This document shows, piece after piece, positions 35,380 to 47,200 of a stretch of DNA of 64,000 nucleotides. Source of the stretch: Ctenosaura bakeri. Lineage: Eukaryota; Chordata; Lepidosauria; Squamata; Iguanidae. The stretch spans positions 124,001-188,000 of the forward strand of contig CAOLHI010000566.1 of NCBI GenBank assembly GCA_948474755.1, written 5' to 3'. The notes under the pieces are model-generated. The model was not told the origin of the DNA. It saw only the letters and a list, made by a program, of their open reading frames with translations, and ran no database searches. The number at the start of each line of letters is the position of its first letter. Within the stretch, counting starts at the first letter, position 1. The position numbers and the translations under genes were made by a program.

Positions 35380-35720
35380 TAGAATCATAGAATCATAGAA
35401 ATGTAGAGTTGGAAGAGACCACAAGGGCCATCCAGTCCAACTCCCTGCCATGCAGGAACACCCTCAAAGCACTGCCGACAGATGGCCATCCAGCCTCTGC
35501 TTAAAAACCTCCAAGGAAGGAGACTCCACTACACTCCGAGGCAGCAGATTCTACTGCCAGACAGCCCTGACCGTCAGGAAGTTCTTCCTGAGGTTCAGTG
35601 GAATCTCCTTTCCTGCAGCTTGAATCCATTGCTCCTTGTCCTGGTCTCTGGAGCAGCAGAAAACAAGCCCTCTCCTATTCCCCATTAATTCATCAAATCC
35701 TTTATAAAGTCTTCTAGAGC
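35380..35720 (-). repeat. CR1 LINE 3' end
   Basis: Read on the minus strand this is the end of a CR1 reverse-transcriptase ORF plus 3' UTR, ending in repeats of the ATTCTATG octamer (here AATCATAGAATCATAG at about 35381). The same words are found at 38333-39105. Confidence 0.85.
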
Positions 35721-35958
35721 TTCCTGCAGGTGGTAGAATCAATGGCATCAACTTGCACTGGAGGCAGAAGATACAAGTTTGAATGTTCCCAACAAACTCC
35801 CTGCAAACTCAAGAGGATGAAAGGTTCTAGGCCACAGCTTTTCCTGCTGAGTTAGCTTTCTGCATATATGAGATCCTTTGCGGAGGTGGGGGAGGAGGGT
35901 TGAAAAATTCAGACTAGAGACCTGTTGTCTCTAGGGGTATGTTCCATTCTGTCACTCA

Positions 35959-36160
35959 GAGCCTTTCTGCACTACACTGTTATAGCACTATTATTCCACT
36001 TTCAATATCTTGTGGTGTTCTGGAGGTTATAGTTTCCTGAGGCCAAAGAGCTCTCTGGCTGAGAATTCTAAATGCCCTTCCCTACACTGCAAACCCCAGG
36101 ATTCCAAAGGATATTGAAAGTGGAATAATAGCACTATAACTGTGTAGTGCGGAAAGGTCC
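35959..36160. mobile_element. GGCC-type miniature transposon, long form, TSD TCA
   Basis: Starts GAGCCTTTCTGCACTACACT and ends GTAGTGCGGAAAGGTCC with the internal block CTCTCTGGCTGAGAATTCTA. Flanked by TCA on both sides. Confidence 0.9.
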
Positions 36161-36309
36161 TCATTCTGAAGCCTAATTTCCCTACGAAAAGAGGCCAAAC
36201 CTCAACAACACATCACGAGGCAGCAAATTCCTAAGTTAATTACATATTGTGTGAAGTAGTAGTTTTCCTTATCTGACCTATATATACCCTGGCTAACTGC
36301 AGAGTCAAC

Positions 36310-36500
36310 ACAGTGTAATAGTTGGAGGTGTTGAACCAGGACATCCAGAGACTAGGGTTCAAATCTCTAATCAGTCATGGAAACCTGATGGACAAGTCTC
36401 AGCCTAAGAGGACTGCGGTGGCAAACCTCCTGTGAATAAATCTTGCCAAGAAAAATAAACAGGATAGATTTGTCCTAAGTTGCCTCAAGAAAACAATTTG
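36310..36500 (+). repeat. tRNA-headed SINE with ACA-type body
   Basis: Contains CTAGGGTTCAAATCTC (B box region), TCATGGAAACCTGATGG and AATCTTGCCAAGAAAAATAA. Plus-strand, diverged copy. Confidence 0.65.
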
Positions 36501-36555
36501 AAAGGGCCCAGCCACAACTATGCATGGCTATGCATCTGCAGAGGGGGAAGATTCA

Positions 36556-36725
36556 GGCCATTTCCGCACTAGCCTATTATAGCGCTATGATTCCACTTTC
36601 AACATCCTATGGAATCCTGGGGTTTGCAGTTTCGGGAGGGGCCGAGCCAAACTCCAAGCCCCAGGATTCCATAGGATGTTGAAAGTGGAATAATCGTGCT
36701 ATAAGAGTGTAGTGTGGAAACGGAC
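36556..36725. mobile_element. GGCC-type miniature transposon, closest relative of the array monomer
   Basis: The left arm runs GGCCATTTCCGCACTAGCCT to GTTTCGGGAGGGGCC, the same ending as the 84-bp array monomer. The right arm is the inverted counterpart ending GTGTGGAAACGGAC. This is the best visible single-copy template for the array. Confidence 0.88.
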
Positions 36726-36991
36726 TATGTTACAACCAGGAGACATGTGAAGGCAAGAGGGTTTGCCAGTCAGACCAGGTGGCAGTGTACTTCTGCAGCA
36801 GAATGAGATGTGGGACTGCTGATGACTGCCTTGGAAGCCTCTCTTCTATTAAAAATTACTAAACAACCCCCTGGCCTTAATGATGGACTAACATATAACA
36901 TATGAGTGTCCCTCTTCTGGGTTCTGTGGGGCCAATCGCAATTAACATTTTTGCAAACACAAATCACAATTTAAGCCATATATATCTATTT

Positions 36992-37096
36992 GCTGTCGCG
37001 TGCCTTCAAGTTGTTTGCAACTTACAGCAACCCACAAGACGAAGCTGTCATGCTTTCTCAGCAAGATTTGTTGAGAGGAAGTTTGTCTTTGCCTTC
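36992..37096 (-). repeat. tRNA-headed SINE fragment, cut by a miniature transposon
   Basis: Contains GTGCCTTCAAGTTGTTTGCA and CAGCAAGATTTGTTGAGAGG, then stops abruptly at the GGCC terminus at 37097. No matching SINE remainder was found beyond 37293. Confidence 0.65.
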
Positions 37097-37293
37097 GGCC
37101 ATTTCCGCACGAGCCCGTGACAGCGCTATGATCCCACTTTCCACATCCTATGGAATCCTGGGGTTTGCAGGGAAGGGCCTTTAGAATTCTCAGCCAGGGA
37201 GCTCTTTGGCCTCAGTAAACTACAAACCCCAGAATTCCACAGGGTGTTGAAAGTGGGATCATAGCACTAGAACCGTGAACTGCGGTCATGGTC
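37097..37293. mobile_element. GGCC-type miniature transposon, long form
   Basis: GGCCATTTCCGCACGAGCCC to AACTGCGGTCATGGTC, with internal GGGCCTTTAGAATTCTCAGC. The 3-bp flanks (TTC, TCA) do not match. Confidence 0.85.
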
Positions 37294-37348
37294 TCAATCA
37301 AGGAGAAAGTCGCTGAATCTGCAAAACCTGAGCAGGGCGGTTGATGAG

Positions 37349-37549
37349 GGCCATTTCCGCACTACAGTGTTAAACTGCTGCTATTCCACTTTCAACGCCC
37401 TGTGGAATTCTGGGGTTTGTAGTTTACTGAGACCAAAGAGCTCTTTGGCTGAGAATTCGAAGTGCCCTCCCTAAACTACAAGCCCCAGAATTCCATAGGA
37501 GGTGGATAGCGGAAGAGCAGCGCTTTAACACTGTGGTGCGGAAATGGTC
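37349..37549. mobile_element. GGCC-type miniature transposon, long form, TSD GAG
   Basis: GGCCATTTCCGCACTACAGT to GTGGTGCGGAAATGGTC, 201 bp, with the internal block CCAAAGAGCTCTTTGGCTGA. Flanked by GAG on both sides. Confidence 0.91.
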
Positions 37550-37614
37550 GAGGTCTCACATCCATACTGTCGCCCGTGGTCGACCTGAGGGCAGTTAACA
37601 AAAGTCCCAAATAA

Positions 37615-37815
37615 GGCCATTTCTGCACTACCCTGCTATAGCGCTATTGTTCCGCTTTCAACATCCTAGGGAGTCCTGGGGTTTGCAGTTCAGGGAGGTC
37701 CCTCGTCTCTCTGGCTGAGAATCCTAAAGGCCCCTCCTTAAACCGCGAACCCCAGGACTCCCTAGGATGTTGAAAGCGGAACAATAGCGGTATAACAGGC
37801 TAGTGCGGAAACGCG
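37615..37815. mobile_element. GGCC-type miniature transposon next to the HEXA promoter
   Basis: GGCCATTTCTGCACTACCCT to GGCTAGTGCGGAAACGCGC, long form. It ends about 150 bp before the HEXA start codon and within about 15 bp of the first E-box. The right terminus is altered (CGCGC instead of TGGCC). Confidence 0.85.
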
Positions 37816-37968
37816 CTCTCTCCCGCGCCCACGTGAGAGCCCCGGGCTCCGCATTGCCAGGCGGCCATTGTCACATGACTCCCCGCCCGCGCGTCACGTG
37901 ACCCGCGGCGGCGCCTCCGCTCGTGGTCCCTGGCGGCGCGGCTCCTGCCCGGTCCGAGCGAGCGGGCG
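37816..37968 (+). promoter_or_regulatory. HEXA: HEXA promoter and 5' UTR region with three E-boxes
   Basis: GC-rich DNA without a TATA box. E-boxes: CCACGTGAG (37829-37837), GTCACATGAC (37870-37879) and GTCACGTGAC (37893-37902). The last is the exact CLEAR palindrome recognised by TFEB/TFE3, the regulators of lysosomal genes; human HEXA is a known target of this network. The start site is not determinable but must lie within about 150 bp of the ATG. Confidence 0.75.
37893..37902. promoter_or_regulatory. CLEAR motif (TFEB/TFE3 site)
   Basis: GTCACGTGAC, a perfect 10-bp palindrome 67 bp upstream of the HEXA start codon. Confidence 0.75.
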
Positions 37969-38206
37969 ATGGCGGGGCTGCGGGCGGGCGCGCTGCTCCT
38001 CCTGCTCTCGGTGGGCTCCGGGGCGGCCGTGTGGCCTCGGCCGCAGTTCCTGAGCGTGGCGCCCGAGGGCGGCTGCCTGCTCAGCGCCGGGCGGTTCCGG
38101 TTCGGCCACGCGAACTCCTCGGCGGTGGGTCCGGGCTGCGCGGTGCTGGACCAGGCGTTCCAGCGCTACCGGGCGCTGCTGTTCCCTTTCCGGCGCGGGG
38201 AGCCAG
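37969..38206 (+). CDS. HEXA: HEXA coding exon 1
   Basis: 238 bp, donor GAGCCAG|GTGCGTCC, phase 1. The protein starts [20 protein letters not shown], a clear signal peptide, followed by VWPRPQF, the conserved mature start (human LWPWPQ). It contains [17 protein letters not shown] sequon N49-S-S is present that the human protein lacks at this place. Confidence 0.97.
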
Positions 38207-41200
38207 GTGCGTCCGGGAAGCCTGTTCGTCGGGCGTGGGCTGGGGGGGCGGCCTGGGTCCGGAGCCTTTTCGAGACTCTTATCGCGCTAGTCCTCTTCCT
38301 TCAACACCCTCTGGAATCCCGGTTTGCAGTTTCATAGAATCCTAGAGTTGGGAGGGACCCCAGAGGCCATCCAGTCCAACCCCCGGCCGTTCGGGAGCAC
38401 CCATCAAAGCACCCCCAACCGATGGCCATCCAGCCTCTGCTTAAAAACCTCCAAAGAAGGAGATTCCACCACGCTCCACTGAGGCAGCAGCAGAGTCCAC
38501 TGCCGGACAGCTCTGATCCATCAGGAAGTTCTTCCTGAGGTCCAGCTGGAATCTCCTTTCATAGAATCATAGAAATTCAGAGTTGGAAGAGACCCCAGGG
38601 GCCATCCAGTCCAACCCCCTGCCATGCAGGAACACCCTCAAAGCAATCCCAACAGATGGCCATCAAGCCTCTGCTTAAAAACCTCCAAGGAAGGAGACTC
38701 CACCACACTCCAAGGCAGCAGATTCCACTGCCAGACAGCCCTGACTGTCAGGAAGTTCTTCCTGAGGTTCAAGTCTAATCTCCTCTCCTGCAGCTTGAAT
38801 CCATTGCTCCTTGTCCTGGTCTCTGGAGCAGCAGAAAACAAGCCCTCTCCCTCCTCGACCTGACATCCCTTCAAATACTTAAACATGGCTATCCTGTCCC
38901 CTCTGAACCTTCTCTTCTGCAGACTAAACACCCCCAGCTCCCTAAGCCGCTCCTCATAGGGCTTCATGGCTTCCAGGCCTCTCACCATTTTGGTTGCCCT
39001 CCTCCAGACACGCTCCAGCTTGTTGATATCCTCCTTGAATTGAGGTGCCCAGAACTGGACACCGGTTTCCAGATGAGGTCTATCCAAAGCAGAATAGAGT
39101 GATAAAGTTTAGAGGGGGGCCTTTAGAATTCTCAGCCAGAGAGCTCTTTGGCCTCAGTAAACTACAAACCCAGAATTCCACAGGATATTGAAAATGGAAT
39201 TATCACACTACAACAGTGTCGTGCAGAAACGGCCTAAGTCATTGGATGTGGTAAGCAAAGTATACTCAGCACATGCCCAGAGGCATGCCTTTTCTTGCGT
39301 TACGAGTCCTTCTCCCCAAAGCTCCCAGAGCAATGCTCCTAGGTGCATAGTCCCTTCTGATAGACAGTGGCTGATTTGGGCAGTTTCCACACTACACCGT
39401 TATAGTGCCATTATTCCACTTCCACCATCCTATGAATCCCTGGGATTTGCAGTGCAGGGAAGGGCCTTTAGAATTCTCAGCCAGAGAGCTCTTTGGCCTC
39501 AGGAAACTACAAACCCCAGAATTCCACAGGGCATTGAAAGTGGAATAGCAGCACTTTAACACTGTAGTGCGGAAATGGCTAGTGAGTGACCTGGTGCTAG
39601 TCACTATCGACACGTGTCCTACCTTACAGAAGTGTCCTGAGGATGAAGTAGAGAATTGGAGAGCTCCATACACTGCTTGGGGATCCCGAGTGGAAAGGCT
39701 GGATATAAAAGGAATAAATATAGGATTGCAGTTTTCAGTGGCTCAGTCAAGATGACTATGGGAGTGATTTTTGAGTATATGCAATTAAGTTAGTGTGCCA
39801 TAGCTCTAATTCTGTGCATAGTTCTTTGGGAGCGAGCCCATTCAGTTCAGTGGGGTTTACGTCTGAGGAAATGCAAACAGGTTAAAACATGAGAGCCATC
39901 TGCTTGTTTGCCTCCTGCAGCAAAGGAGCAAGTTTCACAATGTCCTTGTTACTTCTGAAGGAACAAGGTGTTTTGATTAGCATCCAGCCATCCATGTCCT
40001 TCCAAACACACTATTACTCAGCTCCAGAGGAAAGCACATCCACTGATTATAACTTTTTGCAGTGCCCTCTGTGTACTTGATGCCTTGCACAGTTACGTAG
40101 ACCAAAGTAGATAAGTTATTGCCCCCAAGCAGAGCTTGGAAAAATTACTTTTATGGACTGCAGCTCAGTGGCCATGCTCACTGGAGGATTCCAGGCACTG
40201 TAGTCCAAAAGTAAAATGTCCACCCCCTCAAGCTGTGGTTTACAGGCAGCGGAGGACACCAGGGAAGAAACAACGGAGGGTAGATGTGGCAAGGGCTGGG
40301 CTGGAAAATGTGCAGTTGTTTCACATAAGTTTAGTTGCAGTTCCTCATTCCACCTTTATCAGATGACAAAATAACATCTTGGTCGGGGTGTCAATGCATA
40401 CAAAAAAATTTCAGTCTCTTGAGATGGCTGCCCATTTACTCCTGCTTGCACTGATGAAAATATGTAGATATTCTGCTCTCCCTCCACCTGCCTGACACCC
40501 CTCCTTGCCTGGAAAGCTTTGGGAGCAGCTGGATTAGCTGTTCAGCAGAGAGCATTGGGTGCTATCTGTGTGTTCGATGCTATTTCCACACATGACTTTC
40601 TTAGAGTAGGTTGCACAAACGTTTTGGCCTCCAGGCCCATGTAAGTTGCTGGCTTCTCTCCCTGCCCTCCACATGTATGTGACAATAAACCGGGTTGCAT
40701 AGTGGTTAGAATTTGAACTGAAATGTGCAAATCTAGGTTCTAGTCCCTACTGAGCCACGAAATTCGGTTGGTGCCCGTGGGCCATTGTTCTGTTTCCCCC
40801 TGTGTCTCCCTCTTGTCCTACCTCACAGGGTTATTGTAAGGATAAAGTAGGAAGGAAGAGAGCCACACATGCTGCTTTGAACTCATGGCAGGAAAAGCAG
40901 ATTATAAGCGTAATGAATTAAATAAATAAACTCATACAAAATGGGAGACTCTGGACATGGAAAAAAATATTGCTTAATGTCAACACATGAATTTGCCCTT
41001 AAAACATTTGCTTCCCATTTATATTAGGGATATTATTGGTGACTAACTTGTCCTTTTCTTGTGTAACAGGGTGTGTAATACTTGTGTTTCCTTCAGCTAT
41101 ACTTGAGGCACACAAGCTGTATACTCATGCAGTAGAGAGAAGAATGTTTGCACTGCTTGGATATAAGGACAGAGGATAGTTTTATGGTGTGTTAAAGACC

Positions 41201-44200
41201 TGTATGGTGGAACAGTTTTATAATTGCTAGCTCCAGCCATGCTAGTCAGCGGGGTGGTTTGACCTGTGCCCTGAGCTGAGAATAGATAAAAGTATGTTTA
41301 GTGCCTGAAAGGTGCAGCAATACTTTTGTTTATAACCCACTTTAGAGTGCAGCGTGTGGCCTTTTAGATATCATTTGACTGCAGCTCCCAGCATGCCCCA
41401 ACATTGGCTGGGCTGGCTAGGGCTGCTTGGAGTTGCAGTCCCACATCATCGGGGAGCAGCATGATTTCCATCCCTGGCTTACATCCTAAAATTTCAAAGC
41501 AATATACAACCAGTGCTAAAACCTAAAATGCCCACAATTCGGCATATTAATAATGTTTATTTGGTTCATGAAACAGAAGTTAAATTTGATGGTATGTGGA
41601 AGTTTACCAAAAACAGCGGTGTTTGCACATGTGTATAAAACGAAGTGGAGAATCACAGTAGGTTCAGAAAGCAGTTTTCTGCCCTGTGACCCTACGGGGC
41701 CACGTAGACTGCCAGAAAAAGAAGAAGGGCCAGATTTCCAGTCTTGATTTGGATAAATAGCCAGTTCTTTTAAAAACAACATTTCAGGGGAACCCTGCAG
41801 CCTGTTTAAAGAGTGGGTTGTGGTTCTGGAAGAATTGAAGCTGTGCCTGTCCAGAAATCACCACATCGGTACATACGAGCCTAATAACGGCTGAACTGCT
41901 GAAGTGACTTTGGCTTCTATCACCAAAGATCGATCTAAGCTGTGAAGTTGTATTGGCTCTGGTGGGGAATATTTTGCAGCAAAATATAATGGCCCAGTTC
42001 TGGCTGTGTGACAGACTTAATCTTTGATAGAATAAGCAACCATTATTAATGTTTGGTGCCTTTTTCTTTAACTTGCTTTGCTTGTGCAAGCTGCTGAAAA
42101 TTCTGGGTGCCACCTTGAGCTTTCTACAGGGTTGGCAAACACATGGCCCTCCAGTTGGTACTCCTCAGCATTGCCACTGGTGAGGGCTGATGGGAGTTAT
42201 AGTCCACCAACATCCGGAGGACCTCATTGTTGTCTTACTAAATCTGCTCCCACTCAGAGCTCACTTTGTCAATTCAGTTGCAACAGCATTTCCGATCACG
42301 TAGCTCTCCAGATGTTGCATTAGACTTCCAGCATGCATTAGACTTCCAGCATGGGGTTTGGGTGTTGCAGTCCTAAAAGAGCTGGGAGGAGCACATGATT
42401 CCCACTTCTGAGTCACAGATTAATGAAACATTATGAAGAAGAGCTTGTTGCCACAAAGATCAGGGAAAAGGATAAAAACAAAACATTGAAGTATAGACAA
42501 TACAATAGACAAGTGCTTCTACTTCTGTATTTAATGCCCCTCCCATATCTTTGCACAGATTTTATGATTAAAGAAGCTAACTTGGGGGAAAATATGAGGC
42601 ACTGACATCTTGTTTAAAATAAATTCTAGAGCTTTAATGTTTTATTGGCAAATGTTATAATAAGTAGTTCCTCATGACGTAGATGTCTAATGTTACAGTC
42701 TGCAAATATTTCTACAAATGTTAAGCTAGAAAGCTTCTTGTTAGGAGTAAGATGTAACACAATCCAGAATAACCATATGGGTGATGCTTTTGTTAGGCTA
42801 ATCAAAAGACATAAAATACGGTGTGCTGCTTTTCAAAACTCACCAGTTTCTTCACCAGGCAAAGTTGTTAAAAATCATAGAGGAGAAGGAATCTTGTTGG
42901 AGTTACAGGCCAGCATCTTGCTGAGATGTTTGCTCAAGTTGATGTTTAAGGTAGTCACAAGGGAGGATTGGTGGAGGTAGAAAACTCATCTCTAGTCTCT
43001 TCCTTGGGACTTCTTTTGAAGGCCAAGCAGTAAAATTTCCACCTCCCTTAGCAGTAATAAAGTCACTTCCTTTGAGATCAAGGCCATCTGTGTCTAGGGC
43101 TGTTTCCACACTTACACTGTTATAGTGCTATTATTCCACTTCCCACATCCTATGGAATCATGGGGTTTGCAGTTTGCAGGGGGGCATTTAGAATTCTCAG
43201 CCAGAGAGCTCTTTGGTCTCAGTAAACTGCAAACCCCAGATGTTTCAACAAGATGTTGAAAGTGGAATGATAGCACCATAACAGGTAGTGCGGAAATGGC
43301 CTAGGTGAGGCAACAAGCCATTTTGTAGCCAGAGTAGTAAGAGTCTCTCAAGAGGCCTCTCCACTGTCACATCTGGAGGTGAAGTCAAGTTTTATTACCA
43401 GTAAAACTTGCCAGTGAAAGCCAAGTTTGGATCATTTAACCTTTGTTGGAGGTAACAACAACAACCACCCAAGAACATTGAACATTTCCGCACAACACTC
43501 TTATAGTGCGATGATTCCACTTTCAACCTCCTATGGAATCTTGGGATTTGCAGTTCCAGGAGGGGTCAGCCAGAATCATTGCGCTATAAGAGTGTCGTGC
43601 GGAAATGGCCTAAGTCCCACCTAGTTCATTTAATCTTGCTCCTTTAGGCTTGTCCTGTTGTATCTAAGTTTTTCAGATTCAAATCAACCCCATTAGACTA
43701 CAACCCTGGAGATGAGGGTTTGATTCCTCCCTGCTCAGCCATGGAAACCCAGTGGGTAACCTTGGGACGTCACATACTCTCAGCCCCAGAAGATCCCATG
43801 ATAGGATCGCTTTAGGATTGCCGTAAGTCGAAAACAAGTTGAAAGCACACAACAACAACAACAAAGCCAACTTCAGCAGATGATATGGGGGCGGTCAGGA
43901 AGGGGAAAGTAAATAGCTAAATATATCACTCTTCTATTTTTTACAGCCAGGAAGGGTGAGAGGCACACATGGGGTTTTCTACCTCAGATGGCAAAGTAAA
44001 GGCATCACCCAAAATAAATCACCCAAAGGCATCACCCAAAATAAATCACCCAAAGGCATCACCCAAAATAAATTGAGCAATTTTGAGTTATTGTGCAACA
44101 TGACATGAAGGGAGGGGGAGAGAAGGAGCTGTTAGGCATCCAAATCCACATGAATTGTTCATGGTGTAGAAGAGGATGTTCTATCCAAATTAGAAGAATG

Positions 44201-47200
44201 AGACTGAGAGAAACGGAAAGAAGCCTCAATAATGGCTAAAGAATGCATATAGTTGGAGGCTGAATTCAGTGACACCAAATAACAGATAAACAAAGATGTC
44301 TGTTTTGAAAGCAGCCCATGATTGCCTATGGAGTGTCATTGTAAATGGCTTCCTGTTAATTGCAAAATTATAACCTTGGCCAGCATGGTTTTGGATTACT
44401 TTGCTGTAGTTGCATATAACAGCTGTGGAGAGTTTCTGTTTTAACTGAAGTCCAGTAATGACTAATGAGTTTATATGGGTTGCAGGGACAGCAAGTGATT
44501 GGAGTTTTCCTTACCATTAGGGAATTATACAATGACAGGAAAAAAAACACTTATTCATTGTCAGATGATTTTTTGTACTCCTTCCTGTTTTACTTCAGAG
44601 AGTCCCTGGCATTGTCTCATGCTGTAAAAATAGCCCCTTAAGAAAGCTTTAGAATGAGGATGAGGAATCTCAGGCTCTGGGAATGAATATGGCTCAGTGC
44701 TAGTCCAGCCCTCTGGGGTTCTCCAGCTGGACGTACCCCTTCCCCAGTATTTAGTGGTTTCCCGTGATGTGCATTCTCCAAAAAAAGTAGAACTCATGTA
44801 ATGTTTGGTGAAGTGTTAAATGCATTCAAAGGTTTGTTTGGACATGGTTTTGTTGGAATCCAGTTGGACCTCCACATTTGTGAGTTCGACTTTTCATTGA
44901 TTTGATTATTTCTGAGTTCTTCCAATCCCCACCCGCTACCTCTGGCACTTTCTGGGGGAAACTTTTCTTCTCTGTGACTCTAATCAGGCCACACAGCCCT
45001 TTAAAAATGTGCTTTTGGTCCTCTCCCACCAGCAACTGCCTGGCCAGTTAAAGATGGTTCACTGCCTAATTTCTCAGTACCCCAAACCCTCTCCCAATGC
45101 TTCCCAACACCCAAGGAAGGAGATGGGCAAGAGAGAAGTATAGGGCCACTGTGCAGATCCACGACTCTTTTGTCCCACATGTGACAGTGACAGCTTTCAT
45201 TTGGCACAAAAATGGGCAGGCATGCACATTTCTGTTTCAGATCAATGCCACTCTCAAGTCTCATTCTCTCTATTTCACTAGTTCCAGCAGACATATGTTA
45301 ATTCCCCCTTTCTCCCACATCACAAGTCTTCCAAATACATGGGACTACAACTCCCATCCTTCTAGCTAAAGGTGGTGGGAATTGTAGTCCATACATCCAG
45401 AGGGCACTAATCTGAGGAAGGCCTGGCTGAGACACAAAGAAATGAGCAGTGGATGGGCTTTGTTTCCTAGTTAAACTATATTAGCGTGCACATGGAGAGG
45501 GCTGTTTGTAACCAATAGCAATATAGCAATAGCATTTATTTCTATACCGCTTATCAACTGAGTGTTATCTAAGCGGTTTACAATGTGTTTTAGCTAATTC
45601 CCCCCACAAGCTGGGTACTCATTTTACTGACCTGCGGAAGGATGGAAGGCTGAGTCAACCTTGGAGCCCGGCAGGAACCATCTCACAATTAATATTGTGA
45701 ATATTAGGAACCAGGTCCATCTCCTTGCAAGTCTGCATTCCACGTTCTGTTGTTTGTCTTCTGTTTTGTAATTTGTGATTCTGGCCGTCCCTTTTGTGTA
45801 AGTACCTCTGGTTGTCTGACGTGCATTGTGCCAGCTCCTCATCTGTTATAGGGCACACATGCCTGTTTTCTGCTAGAAAACTTCTAAAAAACAGCTTCTG
45901 GGAGTGGTAAGTGGGAAGGAACACCATGTCTCAGCTTTGCCTTTTAAAGAGATAAATAGCTGTTGTTCTGTTCTTGAAGAGAGCTGTTTATATCCATACA
46001 TTCAGAGGAGGCATGCTCTGGGATTGTATATTTTTTATATATTTGTTAATTAGTTACCGAGTTTCCTACTTTTCCTATATTGAGCTCAGGGCAGCATAAA
46101 TGACTCCTTCCCATATTGCTCTCATAACAGCCCTCTGAGATGGTTGCTCAGGAGCAACTGCTGTCCCTCTATCTGTGCAGCATTCTCCATTGCAGCTGCT
46201 CTTGGTCCTGGGACAAATGCTCTTGCACGATCCCCACGCGGGGGTGGAAAGAGTTCAGGCTAAGTGTGAAGTACTTTGTTTTTCAATAGAATCCACTCAG
46301 AAACTTTTCCAAAACCAGAAAAGCATGGAATGGCTGTTCTAGCTGGGGAATTCTGAAAGGTGTAGTTTTTAAAAGTCACTTTCCCACACTCTATAAGAGC
46401 TTTGAATTAATTGAAGATATTTAAAAATTAAGACACTTAAGAGTTAATAGAATCTATTTTGGATTGGTTTTGAGTAGTGGAATGAAGAACTGTGCATTTT
46501 TCCTATGTAAAATCCCATTCCTCATTACTGTAAGTTGCCTGACTTGCCCTACCCCAAGTTTAGTTATGAAAAAACATCAGGGAGAACAGAAAAGTGCCTT
46601 TGCTCTCAGCCCATTAGCTACCTGTGGTTGAATCTGGAAAGAGCTGCGTATGCAAGTGTAAATCTAGCTCAGGGTCACTACAAACCATGGAGTCTAACAG
46701 GACATGAGCTGTGTAAGTTGCAGTTTACACTGATGCAGCTTGAGAGCAGAAATGGGAATTATGCAGCCCTCCAGATGTTGGTGCTCTGCAACTCCCAACA
46801 GCCCTGTCCAACAAAGTTTCACAACAACCCTGTGAGGAATACTGGTGGTTACAGTTTAACTTTTGGAGGGCTGGATGGTTCCCTTCCCTGTTCTAGCCTG
46901 TCCTCTTTGTTGATGTGTGTCTCCAAATCATTTTCCACTTATGGCAACCCTAAGGTGATCTTATCACTGGATTTTCTTGGCGAGGTTTATTCAGAGGAGA
47001 TTTGCCATTGCACTTCTCTGAGAATGAGAGAGTGTGTCTTGGTCTTCCCCAGTATTATCCCCTCGGTTTCCACGGCTGAGCAGAAATTTGAACCCTGGTC
47101 TCTAGAGTACAATACTTAGACCACTGCACCATGCTGGCTCATAGCACCCTCCTTCTCTTAGCACCGGTCTTCTCTTAGCACCCTCCATCCAAATGTTTTG

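Noticed and set aside
38638..39087. Minus-strand 149-codon frame as a host gene
   Set aside because: It is the C-terminal part of a CR1 LINE reverse transcriptase.
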